From: Burkholderia sp. Bp8963
GTDB taxonomy: Bacteria > Pseudomonadota > Gammaproteobacteria > Burkholderiales > Burkholderiaceae
Direction of reading: 5' to 3'
Length of the DNA: 64,000 nt
NCBI RefSeq assembly: GCF_003854275.1
Contig: NZ_QTQP01000002.1
Coordinates: forward strand, 62,001-126,000
The notes beneath the pieces are model-generated. The model worked only from the letters and a program-made list of their open reading frames with translations, did not search any database and had not been told where the DNA came from. Positions 46,047 to 54,722 of the stretch are shown here, piece by piece. A program made the position numbers and the translations under genes. Numbering within the stretch: the first letter of the stretch is position 1; each line of letters starts with the position of its first letter.

Positions 46047-46107
46047 ACTGTACCGAAGGGTATCGCGCCGATTGTACCGTTACTGTGCCGGTCTGCACGA
46101 TTACAGT
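46047..46107 (-). promoter_or_regulatory. Candidate MocR operator (direct repeats)
   Basis: ACTGTACC at 46047-46054, ATTGTACC at 46071-46078 and ACTGTGCC at 46082-46089 are direct repeats spaced 24 and 11 bp. An inverted half-site TTACAGT lies at 46101-46107. Directly repeated sites in the divergent promoter are the usual MocR arrangement. Confidence 0.5.
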
Positions 46108-46284
46108 GAGTCGCACCGGGTGCCGCGCGGTCGCCAACTCGCTCGCCGGTCTGCGCCGGACCTGGCCCGCAGGCCGGTGCCGTGCCGGCGCACGGCGCTT
46201 CCGCCGCACGCCGCGCAGGCCGCCCACCCGCCATTACAGTTTCGATTTTCCGACGCGCCTTTCCGAAGCGCTTTTCCGACACTC

Positions 46285-46968
46285 ATGGCAGCCCATTCCC
46301 TGACCCTCGACCATCTCGTCATCGCCGCCCGCACGCTCGACGACGGCGTGCGCCACGTCACCGACGCGCTCGGCGTCGAACCGGCCGGCGGCGGCCGTCA
46401 TCCGCTGATGCGCACCCACAATGCGCTGTTCGGCGTCTGGGGCGGCCTCTATCTGGAAGTGATCGCGATCGATCCGGACGCGCCGGCCGACCGCATGCCG
46501 CCGCGCGCCCGCCTGTTCGCGCTCGACGCCCCGGCAATGCAGGCGCGGCTCGCGCACGGCCCGTTCCTTGCGCACTGGGTCGCACGGGTCGACCGGCCGC
46601 GCCAGCTCGCGCTCTGGCAGCGCCAGTACCCGGCACGCATCCCGCCCATCGTCGCGATGCGCCGCGGCGAACTAAGCTGGGGTCTCACGGTGCCCGACGA
46701 CGGCGCGTTCCCCGCCTGGCAGGGCGCGGGCGACGGCCTCGTGCCATCGCTGATCCAGTGGGACAGCGCGCGCCATCCGTCCGACGCGCTGCCGCACGGC
46801 GGCATCGCGCTGAAGGCGCTGAAGGGCACGCATCCGCGCGCGGACCTCGTGCGCGAGCAGCTCGACTGGCTCGGCGCCGCCCATCTGCTGGCCGTCGAAG
46901 CCGGCGACGGGACGCCTGCGCTCGTCGCCGAGTTCGACACGCCGCAGGGCGCGCGCACGCTGCGCTGA
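46285..46968 (+). CDS. VOC/glyoxalase-like domain protein
   Basis: A 227-residue protein that opens LTLDHLVIAARTLDDGVRHVTDALGVEPAGGGRHPLMRTHNALFGVWGGLYLEVIAIDPDAP, a glyoxalase-like (Glyoxalase_3 type) VOC module with conserved His and Glu. The second half (HWVARVDRP...MRRGELSWGLTVPDDGAFP, IQWD) completes a paired beta-alpha module. It is the first gene opposite the MocR regulator and lies 58 bases before an EamA exporter. Its enzymatic role is unknown. ATG 46285 follows a poor Shine-Dalgarno. Confidence 0.8.
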   Translation: MAAHSLTLDHLVIAARTLDDGVRHVTDALGVEPAGGGRHPLMRTHNALFGVWGGLYLEVIAIDPDAPADRMPPRARLFALDAPAMQARLAHGPFLAHWVARVDRPRQLALWQRQYPARIPPIVAMRRGELSWGLTVPDDGAFPAWQGAGDGLVPSLIQWDSARHPSDALPHGGIALKALKGTHPRADLVREQLDWLGAAHLLAVEAGDGTPALVAEFDTPQGARTLR

Positions 46969-47026
46969 CCGCCGCACCGAACACCGCCACTCGTCACACG
47001 ACACTCGATACGGAGACACCCTCGCC

Positions 47027-47935
47027 ATGAATTCGCGCGAAACCCGGGGCATGCTGCTCGGCCTCGTCGGCGTGATGATCTTCAGCCTGACGCTGCCGAT
47101 GACGCGCATCGTCGTCACCGAGCTGCATCCGCTCCTCAACGGGCTCGGCCGCGCGCTCGCCGCCGCGGTGCCCGCCGGCCTGCTGCTGTGGTGGCGGCGC
47201 GAGCCGCTGCCGACGCGCGCGCAGCTGAAAAGCCTCGCGATCGTGTCGGCCGGCGTGATCGTCGGGTATCCGGTGTTCTCCGCGTGGGCGATGAAGACGG
47301 TGCCCGCGTCGCACGGCGCGGTCGTCAACGGGCTGCAGTCGCTGCTGGTCGCGCTTTACGCGGCATGGCTGTCGCGCGAACGGCCGTCGACGGGCTTCTG
47401 GATCAGCGCGGTGACGGGCAGCGCGCTCGTGATCGCGTTCGCGCTGCGCGACGGCGGCGGTACGCTGCAGGCGGGCGACGCGCTGATGCTCGCCGCGGTC
47501 GGCATCGGCGCGCTCGGCTATGCGGAAGGCGCACGCCTCGCGCGCCAGATCGGCGGCTGGCAGGTGATCTGCTGGGCGCTCGTCGTATCGGCGCCGTTCC
47601 TTGCGCCGCCGGTCGCCTGGCTCGCGTGGGTGCACCACGCGGCCCATCCGGGCCCGCTCGCGCTGCGCACGTGGCTCGCATTCGGCTACGTGACGCTGTT
47701 CTCGCAGTTCATCGGCTTCTTCGCGTGGTACGCGGGCCTCGCGATGGGCGGCACCGCGCGCGTCGGCCAGGTGCAGCTGCTGCAGATCTTCTTCACGATC
47801 GCGTTTTCGGCGCTGCTGTTCGGCGAGTCCGTCGCGCCGTCGACGTGGCTGTTCGCGGCCGCCGTGATCGCGACCGTGATGCTCGGCCGGCGGGCCTCGG
47901 TGGCCGCCGCGCCGCAACCCGCTCGCGCTGGCTGA
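47027..47935 (+). CDS. EamA-family exporter in the MocR cluster
   Basis: A 302-residue membrane protein with ten helices in two EamA repeats. It starts RGMLLGLVGVMIFSLTLPMTRIVVTELHP, with VIVGYPVFSAWAMKTVPASHGAVVNGLQSLLVALYAAWLSRERPSTGFW in repeat 1 and FAWYAGLAMGGTARVGQVQLLQIFFTIAFSALLFGESV in repeat 2. EamA/DMT proteins next to MocR and aminotransferase genes are usually exporters of amino acids or related amines. GGAG lies 10 bases before the ATG. The substrate is not readable. Confidence 0.87.
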   Translation: MNSRETRGMLLGLVGVMIFSLTLPMTRIVVTELHPLLNGLGRALAAAVPAGLLLWWRREPLPTRAQLKSLAIVSAGVIVGYPVFSAWAMKTVPASHGAVVNGLQSLLVALYAAWLSRERPSTGFWISAVTGSALVIAFALRDGGGTLQAGDALMLAAVGIGALGYAEGARLARQIGGWQVICWALVVSAPFLAPPVAWLAWVHHAAHPGPLALRTWLAFGYVTLFSQFIGFFAWYAGLAMGGTARVGQVQLLQIFFTIAFSALLFGESVAPSTWLFAAAVIATVMLGRRASVAAAPQPARAG

Positions 47936-48087
47936 AATGGTGCGCCATAATGGCCGTTTTGCCTGACCGGTTTTGCCCACCCGGCCGCGCCTGACCGATC
48001 GCAGTCGACCCAGCCTACCCGGCCGCGTCGCACCGACCGGCCCGGCCGACCATCATGACTGACCCTGATATCCGAACGAGGAGACAT

Positions 48088-49269
48088 ATGAATCCGAGCG
48101 ACCTGCACCCGCCGCACTGGCAGCTTTCCGAACGCGCCCGCAAGCTGACGAGCTCTGCGATCCGCGAAATCCTGAAGGTCACGGAGCGCCCCGAAGTCAT
48201 CTCGTTCGCCGGCGGCCTGCCCGCCCCCGCCACGTTCCCGGCCGAGCGCATGCGCGCCGCCGCCGACCGCGTGCTGAGCGATGCGCCGGCCGCGGCGCTG
48301 CAGTACAGCGCGACCGAAGGCTACCTGCCGCTGCGCGAGTGGATCGCCGAGCGCTACAGCGTGCGTGTGTCGCAGGTGCTGATCACGACCGGCTCGCAGC
48401 AGGCGCTCGACCTGCTCGGCAAGGCGCTCGTCGATCCGGGCAGCCCGATCCTCGTCGAAACCCCGACCTACCTCGGCGCGCTGCAGTCGTTCTCGCTGTA
48501 CGAGCCGCGCTACGTGCAGGTGCCGACCGACGAGCAGGGCCTGCTGCCCGAAGGCCTCACGCCCGAGCTGACGCAAGGCGCGCGCCTGCTGTACGCGCAG
48601 CCGAACTTCCAGAACCCGACCGGCCGCCGCCTGCCCGTCGAGCGCCGCCGCGCACTGGCCGCGTTCGCGCAGACGAGCCCGTTCCCGGTGCTGGAGGACG
48701 ATCCGTACGGCGCGCTCAACTACCAGGGCGAGCCGCTGCCGACGATGCTGTCGATGGCGCCCGACCACATCGTGCACCTCGGCACGTTCTCGAAGGTGCT
48801 CGCGCCGGGCCTGCGGATCGGCTACATCATTGCCCCCGAGGAACTGCACTTCAAGCTCGTGCAGGCGAAGCAGGCAACCGACCTGCACACGCCGACGCTC
48901 ACGCAGCGCATCGCGCACGAGGTGATCAAGGACGGCTTCCTCGACGAGCACATCCCGACGATCCGCCAGTTGTACGGTGCGCAATGCGAGGCGATGCTCG
49001 GCGCGCTCGCGCGCCACATGCCCGAAGGCGTGACGTGGAACCGCCCGGAAGGCGGGATGTTCATCTGGGTGAAGCTGCCGCAACAGATCGACAGCATGAA
49101 GCTGCTCGACGCGGCCGTGGCCGACCACGTCGCGTTCGTGCCCGGCGCGCCGTTCTTCGCGGACGACGCACAGCTGAACACGCTGCGCCTGTCGTTCGTC
49201 ACGGTGCCGCCCGAGAAGATCGAGGAAGGCGTCGCGCGGCTCGGCAAGCTGCTGCGCGAGCGTCTCTGA
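48088..49269 (+). CDS. PLP-dependent aminotransferase (LysN/2-aminoadipate type)
   Basis: A 393-residue fold-type I aminotransferase of the LysN/2-aminoadipate and kynurenine-aminotransferase-like group. It opens LSERARKLTSSAIREILKVTERPEVISFAGGLPAPATFP. PNFQNPTGRRLP is the substrate-side Asn-Pro-Thr-Gly motif, VLEDDPYGALNY carries the PLP-ring Asp, and TFSKVLAPGLRIGY carries the Schiff-base Lys236. It lacks the GntR domain of MocR and is free-standing. AGGAGA lies 3 bases before ATG 48088. It is 41 bases upstream of RidA. The substrate could be an aliphatic or branched-chain amino acid. Confidence 0.9.
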   Translation: MNPSDLHPPHWQLSERARKLTSSAIREILKVTERPEVISFAGGLPAPATFPAERMRAAADRVLSDAPAAALQYSATEGYLPLREWIAERYSVRVSQVLITTGSQQALDLLGKALVDPGSPILVETPTYLGALQSFSLYEPRYVQVPTDEQGLLPEGLTPELTQGARLLYAQPNFQNPTGRRLPVERRRALAAFAQTSPFPVLEDDPYGALNYQGEPLPTMLSMAPDHIVHLGTFSKVLAPGLRIGYIIAPEELHFKLVQAKQATDLHTPTLTQRIAHEVIKDGFLDEHIPTIRQLYGAQCEAMLGALARHMPEGVTWNRPEGGMFIWVKLPQQIDSMKLLDAAVADHVAFVPGAPFFADDAQLNTLRLSFVTVPPEKIEEGVARLGKLLRERL

Positions 49270-49310
49270 TCCCCCTTTCCTTTCACGACCTGCAACGAGG
49301 AATCGAACAG

Positions 49311-49769
49311 ATGGCAAACGTCTACGACAAACTGAAGTCGCTCGGCATCGAACTCCCGACCGCCGGCGCCCCGGCTGCCGCCTACGTGATGAGCGCGCAA
49401 AGCGGCAACACGGTGTACCTGTCCGGCCACATCGCGAAGAAGGACGGCAAGGTCTGGGCTGGCAAGCTCGGCGCCGACCTGACGACCGAAGATGGCAAGG
49501 CTGCCGCACGCTCGATCGCGATCGACCTGCTCGCGACGCTGCACGCACACACGGGCGACCTGAACAAGGTCACGCGCATCGTCAAGCTGATGAGCCTCGT
49601 GAATTCGACGCTCGACTTCACCGAGCAGCACCTCGTGACCAACGGCGCGTCCGAGCTGATCGCCGACGTGTTCGGCGACGCGGGCAAGCACGCGCGTTCG
49701 GCGTTCGGCGTCGCGCAGATCCCGCTCGGTGCGTGCGTCGAGATCGAGCTGATTGCCGAAGTTGCATAA
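49311..49769 (+). CDS. RidA/YjgF-family enamine/imine deaminase-like protein
   Basis: A 152-residue RidA-superfamily protein. GNTVYLSGHIAKKDGKVWAGKLGADLTTEDGKAAARSIAIDLLATLHAHTGDLNKVTRIVKLMSLVNST is the characteristic core, ending ARSAFGVAQIPLGACVEIELIAEV, in which the Arg is the position that binds the carboxylate. RidA hydrolyses reactive enamine/imine intermediates released by PLP enzymes, fitting the aminotransferase gene 41 bases upstream. The next gene follows its stop within 16 bases, or overlaps it if a TTG start is used. Confidence 0.9.
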   Translation: MANVYDKLKSLGIELPTAGAPAAAYVMSAQSGNTVYLSGHIAKKDGKVWAGKLGADLTTEDGKAAARSIAIDLLATLHAHTGDLNKVTRIVKLMSLVNSTLDFTEQHLVTNGASELIADVFGDAGKHARSAFGVAQIPLGACVEIELIAEVA

Positions 49770-49785
49770 CGGCGCCGGCGTCACG

Positions 49786-50676
49786 GTGTCCGGCCGCAGC
49801 CACCGCTTCAAGCAGGTCGACGTCTTCACGTCGGTGCCGTTCAAGGGCAATCCGCTCGCCGTGGTGTTCGACGCCGACACGCTCGGCGACGACGCGATGC
49901 TCGAGATTGCCCGCTGGACCAACCTGTCCGAGACGACGTTCCTGTGCACGCCGACCGATCCCGCCGCCGACTACCGCGTGCGGATCTTCACGCCGTGCGG
50001 TGAGTTGCCGTTTGCGGGCCACCCGACACTCGGCACTGCGCACGCGTTTCTCGAAAGCGGCCGCGTGCCGCGCACGCCGGGCCGGCTGATCCAGCAGTGC
50101 GGGGTCGGCCAGGTCGCGCTGCGCGAGCAGGCGGACGGCTGGGCATTCGCGGCGCCGCCCGCGCGGGTCACGCCGCTCGCGCGCGCCGACTACCCGGTGC
50201 TCGCGGCGGCGTTGCGCTCGGCCGACATCGATTTCGATGCCGAACCGTGCGCGGTCGACAACGGCGCGCCCTGGCTCGTCGTGCGGATGACGTCAGTCGA
50301 CGCGTGCATCGGCCTCGCGCCGGATGTGGCGGCGCTGGAAACGCTCACGCACCGCTATGGTGCACACGGGCTCGCGGTCTACGCGCCGCATCCGTCTGGC
50401 GGCCCGGCGACGTTCGAAATCCGCTGCCTGATGACGGGCGGCAGCTTCGGCGTCGGCGAGGACCCCGTCACCGGCAGCGCAAACGCCGCGCTGGCCGGGC
50501 TCCTGACTCGCCAGGAGCGCCGCCCCGGCCCGTCGTACACGGCACGCCAGGGCACGGCGATCGGCCGCGACGGCCGCATCGGCGTCAGCTACGACGATGC
50601 CACCGGCGCGATCTGGATCGGCGGCCATGCGGTCACGATCGTCGACGGCACTTTCGGTGGGGCGGCCAGCCGCTAG
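49786..50676 (+). CDS. PhzF-family isomerase/epimerase
   Basis: A 296-residue PhzF-family protein with the diaminopimelate-epimerase fold. The first half has KQVDVFTSVPFKGNPLAVVFDADTL and NLSETTF with catalytic Glu49, then FTPCGELPFAGHPTLGTAHAFL. The second has FGVGEDPVTGSANAALAGLL. PhzF proteins isomerise or racemise small amino-acid-like acids without PLP. It is last in the MocR-linked cluster. Start uncertain: GTG 49786 (VSGRSHRFKQVDVF) is used here; TTG 49753 would overlap ridA by 17 bases. The 14-bp tandem array begins 2 bases before its stop codon. Confidence 0.85.
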   Translation: MSGRSHRFKQVDVFTSVPFKGNPLAVVFDADTLGDDAMLEIARWTNLSETTFLCTPTDPAADYRVRIFTPCGELPFAGHPTLGTAHAFLESGRVPRTPGRLIQQCGVGQVALREQADGWAFAAPPARVTPLARADYPVLAAALRSADIDFDAEPCAVDNGAPWLVVRMTSVDACIGLAPDVAALETLTHRYGAHGLAVYAPHPSGGPATFEIRCLMTGGSFGVGEDPVTGSANAALAGLLTRQERRPGPSYTARQGTAIGRDGRIGVSYDDATGAIWIGGHAVTIVDGTFGGAASR

Positions 50677-50727
50677 GTGGCCTCCGCTAGGTGGCCTCCA
50701 CCAGATGGCCTCCGCCGGGCGGCCTCC
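50672..50727. repeat. Four 14-bp tandem repeats starting at the phzF-like stop
   Basis: GCTAGGTGGCCTCC occurs twice exactly (50672-50685, 50686-50699), followed by ACCAGATGGCCTCC and GCCGGGCGGCCTCC. The first copy contains the TAG stop of the PhzF gene (50674-50676). Confidence 0.85.
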
Positions 50728-50969
50728 GCTGCCCGGCCCCACGCCCTTCCCTCTGATTTTTCGCCGCGCGCGATGCGCGCCGCGCTTGCCGGCGCTATGC
50801 TTACCCCGGCTATCGAAAAAATCTGCCAACCAGTAATATCGGGCCTAATCCGTCGCATGGGGGTCTGTCCACAGATGCGCATTGCGCAGACGAACAGACG
50901 TTGACGCGACCCTATATTCAGCCATTCCGAGCGGATGGCACACGCGCGCCAGGACGCCGCACCCTTTCG

Positions 50970-53309
50970 ATGAGCTCCGCCCGGTCATCCCATTCACCGT
51001 CGACGCGACCTTTGCGCGCCCCGCGCAAGTCGCGCCGCCGGGCGCTGTTCGCGATCCCGCTGCTCGGGATGCTCGCGCTCGCGCTGCTGTGGGCGGTGAT
51101 CGTCGCGCGGCTGTCGGTCGAGAAGGACAGTGCCTACAAGGAAGCAGCGGCTTCCGCGGCGATCCTGTCGTCGGCGCTCGAGCAGCACACGGTGAAGTCG
51201 ATCCATCAGGTCGACCAGATCACCCGCTTCGTGAAGTTCGAGTTCGAGAAGGCGCCCGCGCGCTTCAACCTCGCGAGCACCGTCGAAAAAGGCGTCGTGC
51301 CGAGCGATACGCTGATCCAGGTGTCGCTCGTCAACGCGAAGGGGATCCTGTTCGCGACCACGGTCGACCGCAATCCGAAGCCGATCGACCTGTCCGACCG
51401 CGAGCACTTCAAGGTGCACCTGAAGCACAACGACAACCAGCTCTATATCAGCAAGCCCGTGCTCGGCCGCGTGTCCGGCCACTGGACGCTGCAGATGACC
51501 CGGCGGCTGAACAATCCGGACGGCAGCTTCGCGGGCGTCGTGGTGGTCTCGGAGGATCCGAGCTACTTCACGAACGACTTCTACAACAACGCGGCGATCG
51601 GCAAGGAAGGCGTGATCGCGGTCGTATCCGACACGGGCGCCGTGCTCGCGCGGCGCACGGGCTCGCTGAGCAACGCGCCGGGCGCGTTCTCGGCGTCGGG
51701 CGTCTATCCGGTCGCCGAGCGGACCTCGGGCACGATCCTCGACCCGATCGACGGCGTCACGCGCATCGTGTCGTACCGCCATCTCGACGGCTATCCGCTC
51801 GCGGTGATGGTCGGACTGTCGCAGGGCGAGGAGTTCGCCGACTACAACCACACGCGCAACGTCTACCTGCTGATGACGAGCTTCATCACGCTCGCGATGC
51901 TTGCGTTCTTCGGCGTCGCGACGGGGCTCATCGGCAAGCTGCTCGGCCGCGAGCGCGAGATGACCCAGCTCGCCGAATACGACCTGCTCACCGGGCTCGC
52001 GAACCGCTACGCGACACTGCGCGGGCTGCGCAACGACGTGTCGATGCCGACCAGCCTGTCGCGGCTCGGCCTGCTGTTCATCGATCTCGACAACTTCAAG
52101 ACCGTCAACGACACGCTCGGCCACAACGCCGGCGACATCGTGCTGCAGATGACGGCGTCGCGCCTGTCCGACGCGGTCGGCGACGAGGGCGCGCTCGCGC
52201 GCATCGGCGGCGACGAGTTCGTCGTCGTGATGAAGGGCGACGACGTCGAGCGGCGCGCGGTGCGACTCGCCGAGGCGATCATCCGGATGTTCGGCGAGCC
52301 GTTCGACGTGCGCGGCAGCTCGTTCGTCCTGCACGCGAGCATCGGCATCGCACTGCACACGGTCGCGAACGAAAGCGAGATCGATCTGTTGAAGAAGGCC
52401 GACCTCGCGATGTACAGCGCGAAGGACGCCGGCAAGAACTGCTACCAGTTCTACGCGCCGCACCTGTCGCATCGCGCCGACCACCTGATGCGCTGGGAAC
52501 AGCAGCTGCGCGTCGCGCTCGCCGAGGATCAGCTGTTCCTCGCGTACCAGCCGAAGATCGATCTCACGCACCGCCACATCACCGGCTTCGAGGCGCTCGC
52601 GCGCTGGGACCACCCTGAACACGGGATCATTTCCGCGAACGAATTCATTTCGATCGCCGAATCGACGGGGCTCATCGTGCCGATCGGCGACTTCGTGATC
52701 CGCACCGCGTGCGAGCAGATCGCGCGCTGGCGCGACGAAGGGCACGGCACGCTGACGCTCGCCGTCAACATCTCGCCCGTACAGTTCTGGCGCGGCGACC
52801 TGATCGAGACGATCTCGCGCACGCTGCAGGACACCGGCATCGAGGCGAGCCGCCTCGAGCTCGAGATCACCGAGACCGCGATGATGGAGTATCCGGAGCT
52901 CGTCTCCGAGAAGATCGTCGCGTTGAAAAAGCTCGGCATCCGCATCGCGCTCGACGATTTCGGCACCGGCTACTCGTCGCTGTCGTACCTGCACCGTTTT
53001 TCCGTCGACACGCTGAAGGTCGACCGCTCTTTCGTGCAGGCGATCCCGAACGACCGCAGCGTGTGCGTGATGGTCGCGTCGATCGTGCATCTCGCCCGTT
53101 CGCTCGGGCTGACGGTGGTCGTCGAGGGCACCGAGACCGAAGAGCAGATTGCCTGGCTGTCCGCGCTAGGCGAAATCGAGGCGCAAGGCTTCCTGTTCTC
53201 GCGCCCCGTGCCCGCGGACGCGATCCCGTCGCTGCTCTCCCGCTTCGGCGTGCGCGGCGAGCACCCGCACGTCGTCCCGCACCGCGCAACCGGACATACG
53301 GGCACCTGA
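50970..53309 (+). CDS. Membrane dCACHE-GGDEF-EAL c-di-GMP protein
   Basis: A 779-residue inner-membrane signalling protein. Helix 1 (LFAIPLLGMLALALLWAVIVARL, about residues 24-47) and helix 2 (LLMTSFITLAMLAFFGVATGLI, about 300-322) enclose a periplasmic dCACHE-like sensor (RFVKFEFEKAPARF, EDPSYFTNDFYNNAAIGKEGVIAVVSDTG). The cytoplasmic cyclase has an intact GGDEF (413-417) but no RxxD inhibitory site upstream of it. The phosphodiesterase starts with EAL at 541-543 (GFEALARWDHP), with NISPVQFWRGDL, ELEITE, DDFGTGYSSLSYL and KVDRSFV catalytic motifs all present. It could make or break c-di-GMP. The first ATG is 50970; TTG 50901 is an alternative that adds 23 residues. A C-terminal His/Pro-rich tail follows the EAL domain. 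Confidence 0.92.
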   Translation: MSSARSSHSPSTRPLRAPRKSRRRALFAIPLLGMLALALLWAVIVARLSVEKDSAYKEAAASAAILSSALEQHTVKSIHQVDQITRFVKFEFEKAPARFNLASTVEKGVVPSDTLIQVSLVNAKGILFATTVDRNPKPIDLSDREHFKVHLKHNDNQLYISKPVLGRVSGHWTLQMTRRLNNPDGSFAGVVVVSEDPSYFTNDFYNNAAIGKEGVIAVVSDTGAVLARRTGSLSNAPGAFSASGVYPVAERTSGTILDPIDGVTRIVSYRHLDGYPLAVMVGLSQGEEFADYNHTRNVYLLMTSFITLAMLAFFGVATGLIGKLLGREREMTQLAEYDLLTGLANRYATLRGLRNDVSMPTSLSRLGLLFIDLDNFKTVNDTLGHNAGDIVLQMTASRLSDAVGDEGALARIGGDEFVVVMKGDDVERRAVRLAEAIIRMFGEPFDVRGSSFVLHASIGIALHTVANESEIDLLKKADLAMYSAKDAGKNCYQFYAPHLSHRADHLMRWEQQLRVALAEDQLFLAYQPKIDLTHRHITGFEALARWDHPEHGIISANEFISIAESTGLIVPIGDFVIRTACEQIARWRDEGHGTLTLAVNISPVQFWRGDLIETISRTLQDTGIEASRLELEITETAMMEYPELVSEKIVALKKLGIRIALDDFGTGYSSLSYLHRFSVDTLKVDRSFVQAIPNDRSVCVMVASIVHLARSLGLTVVVEGTETEEQIAWLSALGEIEAQGFLFSRPVPADAIPSLLSRFGVRGEHPHVVPHRATGHTGT

Positions 53310-53492
53310 GCGCCCGCCGCCGGCGGAATGTTTCGTTCCCCAATCGGATTATTTAGTTCATTTACTAGCGTTTTCGCGCATGGCTGCCGCATGCCGCGCG
53401 TCGGAAAATGATACGGAGAAGTACGTCCGCGGTTCGCATGCCGATTCGCGAGGGCCTCCTCCCGACTCGCATGAACCCGCGCTGCTACACAT

Positions 53493-54695
53493 ATGATGAG
53501 CGTCGAAGCCGAAGCCGCACAACGCGTCGAGCGGGCCTCCCTGTGGAGCCTGTTCAAGGTCGTTGCGACCATTTCCGCGATGTCGTGGGGCGGGCTCGCG
53601 ATGATGGCGCAGCTCGAGCGCCATTACGTGCACCGGATGCAGCGCATCGAGCCGCACACGTTCGGCGACCTCGTCGCGCTTGCATGGCTCGTGCCTGGGC
53701 CAGTCGGCTGCAATGTCGCGGTGCAGGTCGGCCAGACGCTGCACGGCCGCATCGGCGCCTGGATCGCCGGTTTCGCGAGCGTGTTGCCGTTTTTCGTGAT
53801 GATGACGCTGTTCGCGATCTTCTATCGCACGCCGTTCGTGCGCTCGCTCGCCGCGCCCGTGATGCTCAACCACTTCAGCATGGTGCTGGCCGCGCTGATC
53901 GGCGTCACGTGGGTCAAGCAGTTGCGCACGCTCGTGCGCGCGCCGCTCGAACAGGCGATCGCGGCGCTGTCGACGGTCCTGCTCGCGTTCGCGCACAGTC
54001 CCGCGGCGTTCGTCGTGATTCTGTTCGCGGCGTTCGCGGCAGGCTGGCTGACCGGTCGGCCGCAGGACAACGCGGTCGACTTCAGGCTGTCGACGCGCGA
54101 CCGCAAGCTGCTCGTGCTGCTCGCGGTATTCGTCGCGCTGTTCGCACTGCCGGTTCCCGGCGACTACCAGACGACACTGCTGTGGCCGCGGCTCGCGGGC
54201 GCGGGCATGACGCTGTTCGGCGGCGGCTTCTCCGCGCTGCCGGTGCTGAAGGCGCTGTTCGTCACGCCCGAGACCGGCATCTCCGATCACGACTTCACGC
54301 TCGCTTTCGCGCTGTCGCCCGTGTCGCCGGGGCCGCTGCTGAACGTCGTGCCGTTCCTCGGCTACCTGACCGACGGCTGGCGCGGCGCGCTCCTCGCGAC
54401 CGCCGCCCTCTTCATCCCGTCCGGCTGCCTCGTCGTGTTTGCCCAGCGCCAACTGTTCCGGCTCAAGCGCCATGCGCGTTTCGAGCACGGGATGCGCCTG
54501 CTGCGCGCGGCGACGACCGGCTTTCTCGTCGTCGCAATCGTGAAAATCCTGCACCGCGAACCGGCCGATCCGATCTATTGGGTCACGGGCGCGTTCGCGA
54601 TGCTGTGCTTCGCGCGCTTCAGGGTGCCCGTGTTCCTCGTGTACGGCGCGGTTGCGATCGCGTGCGGCGCGTGGCTGTGGGCGGCCGCGCACTGA
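53493..54695 (+). CDS. chrA: Chromate transporter (CHR family, bidomain)
   Basis: A 400-residue membrane protein of the long-chain CHR family with two homologous halves. The first has SWGGLAMMAQLERHYVHRMQRIEPHTFGDLVALAWLVPGPVGCNVAVQVGQTLHGRIGAW. The second has LFGGGFSALPVLKALFV and FALSPVSPGPLLNVVPFLGYLTDGWRGALLATAALFIPSGCLVV. CHR proteins pump chromate out of the cytoplasm, but many homologues have unproven function. Start is ATG 53493 or 53496. The stop lies in the loop of a perfect 23-bp inverted repeat shared with the gap to the convergent PACE gene. Confidence 0.85.
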   Translation: MMSVEAEAAQRVERASLWSLFKVVATISAMSWGGLAMMAQLERHYVHRMQRIEPHTFGDLVALAWLVPGPVGCNVAVQVGQTLHGRIGAWIAGFASVLPFFVMMTLFAIFYRTPFVRSLAAPVMLNHFSMVLAALIGVTWVKQLRTLVRAPLEQAIAALSTVLLAFAHSPAAFVVILFAAFAAGWLTGRPQDNAVDFRLSTRDRKLLVLLAVFVALFALPVPGDYQTTLLWPRLAGAGMTLFGGGFSALPVLKALFVTPETGISDHDFTLAFALSPVSPGPLLNVVPFLGYLTDGWRGALLATAALFIPSGCLVVFAQRQLFRLKRHARFEHGMRLLRAATTGFLVVAIVKILHREPADPIYWVTGAFAMLCFARFRVPVFLVYGAVAIACGAWLWAAAH

Positions 54696-54718
54696 GCGGC
54701 CGCCCACAGCCACGCGCC
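54666..54718. terminator. Perfect 23-bp inverted repeat enclosing the chrA stop
   Basis: Left arm 54666-54688 and right arm 54696-54718 pair over 23 bp without mismatch (inner part GGGCGGCCGC). The 7-base loop GCACTGA contains the chrA stop TGA. The left arm is coding for the last chrA residues; the right arm ends 4 bases before the end of the convergent PACE gene. It has no U-tract on either side. Confidence 0.85.
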
Positions 54719-54722
54719 AGCG

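Noticed and set aside
50860-50880. CTGTCCACAG as a DnaA box
   Set aside because: It is a single site differing at two positions from the consensus; no cluster.
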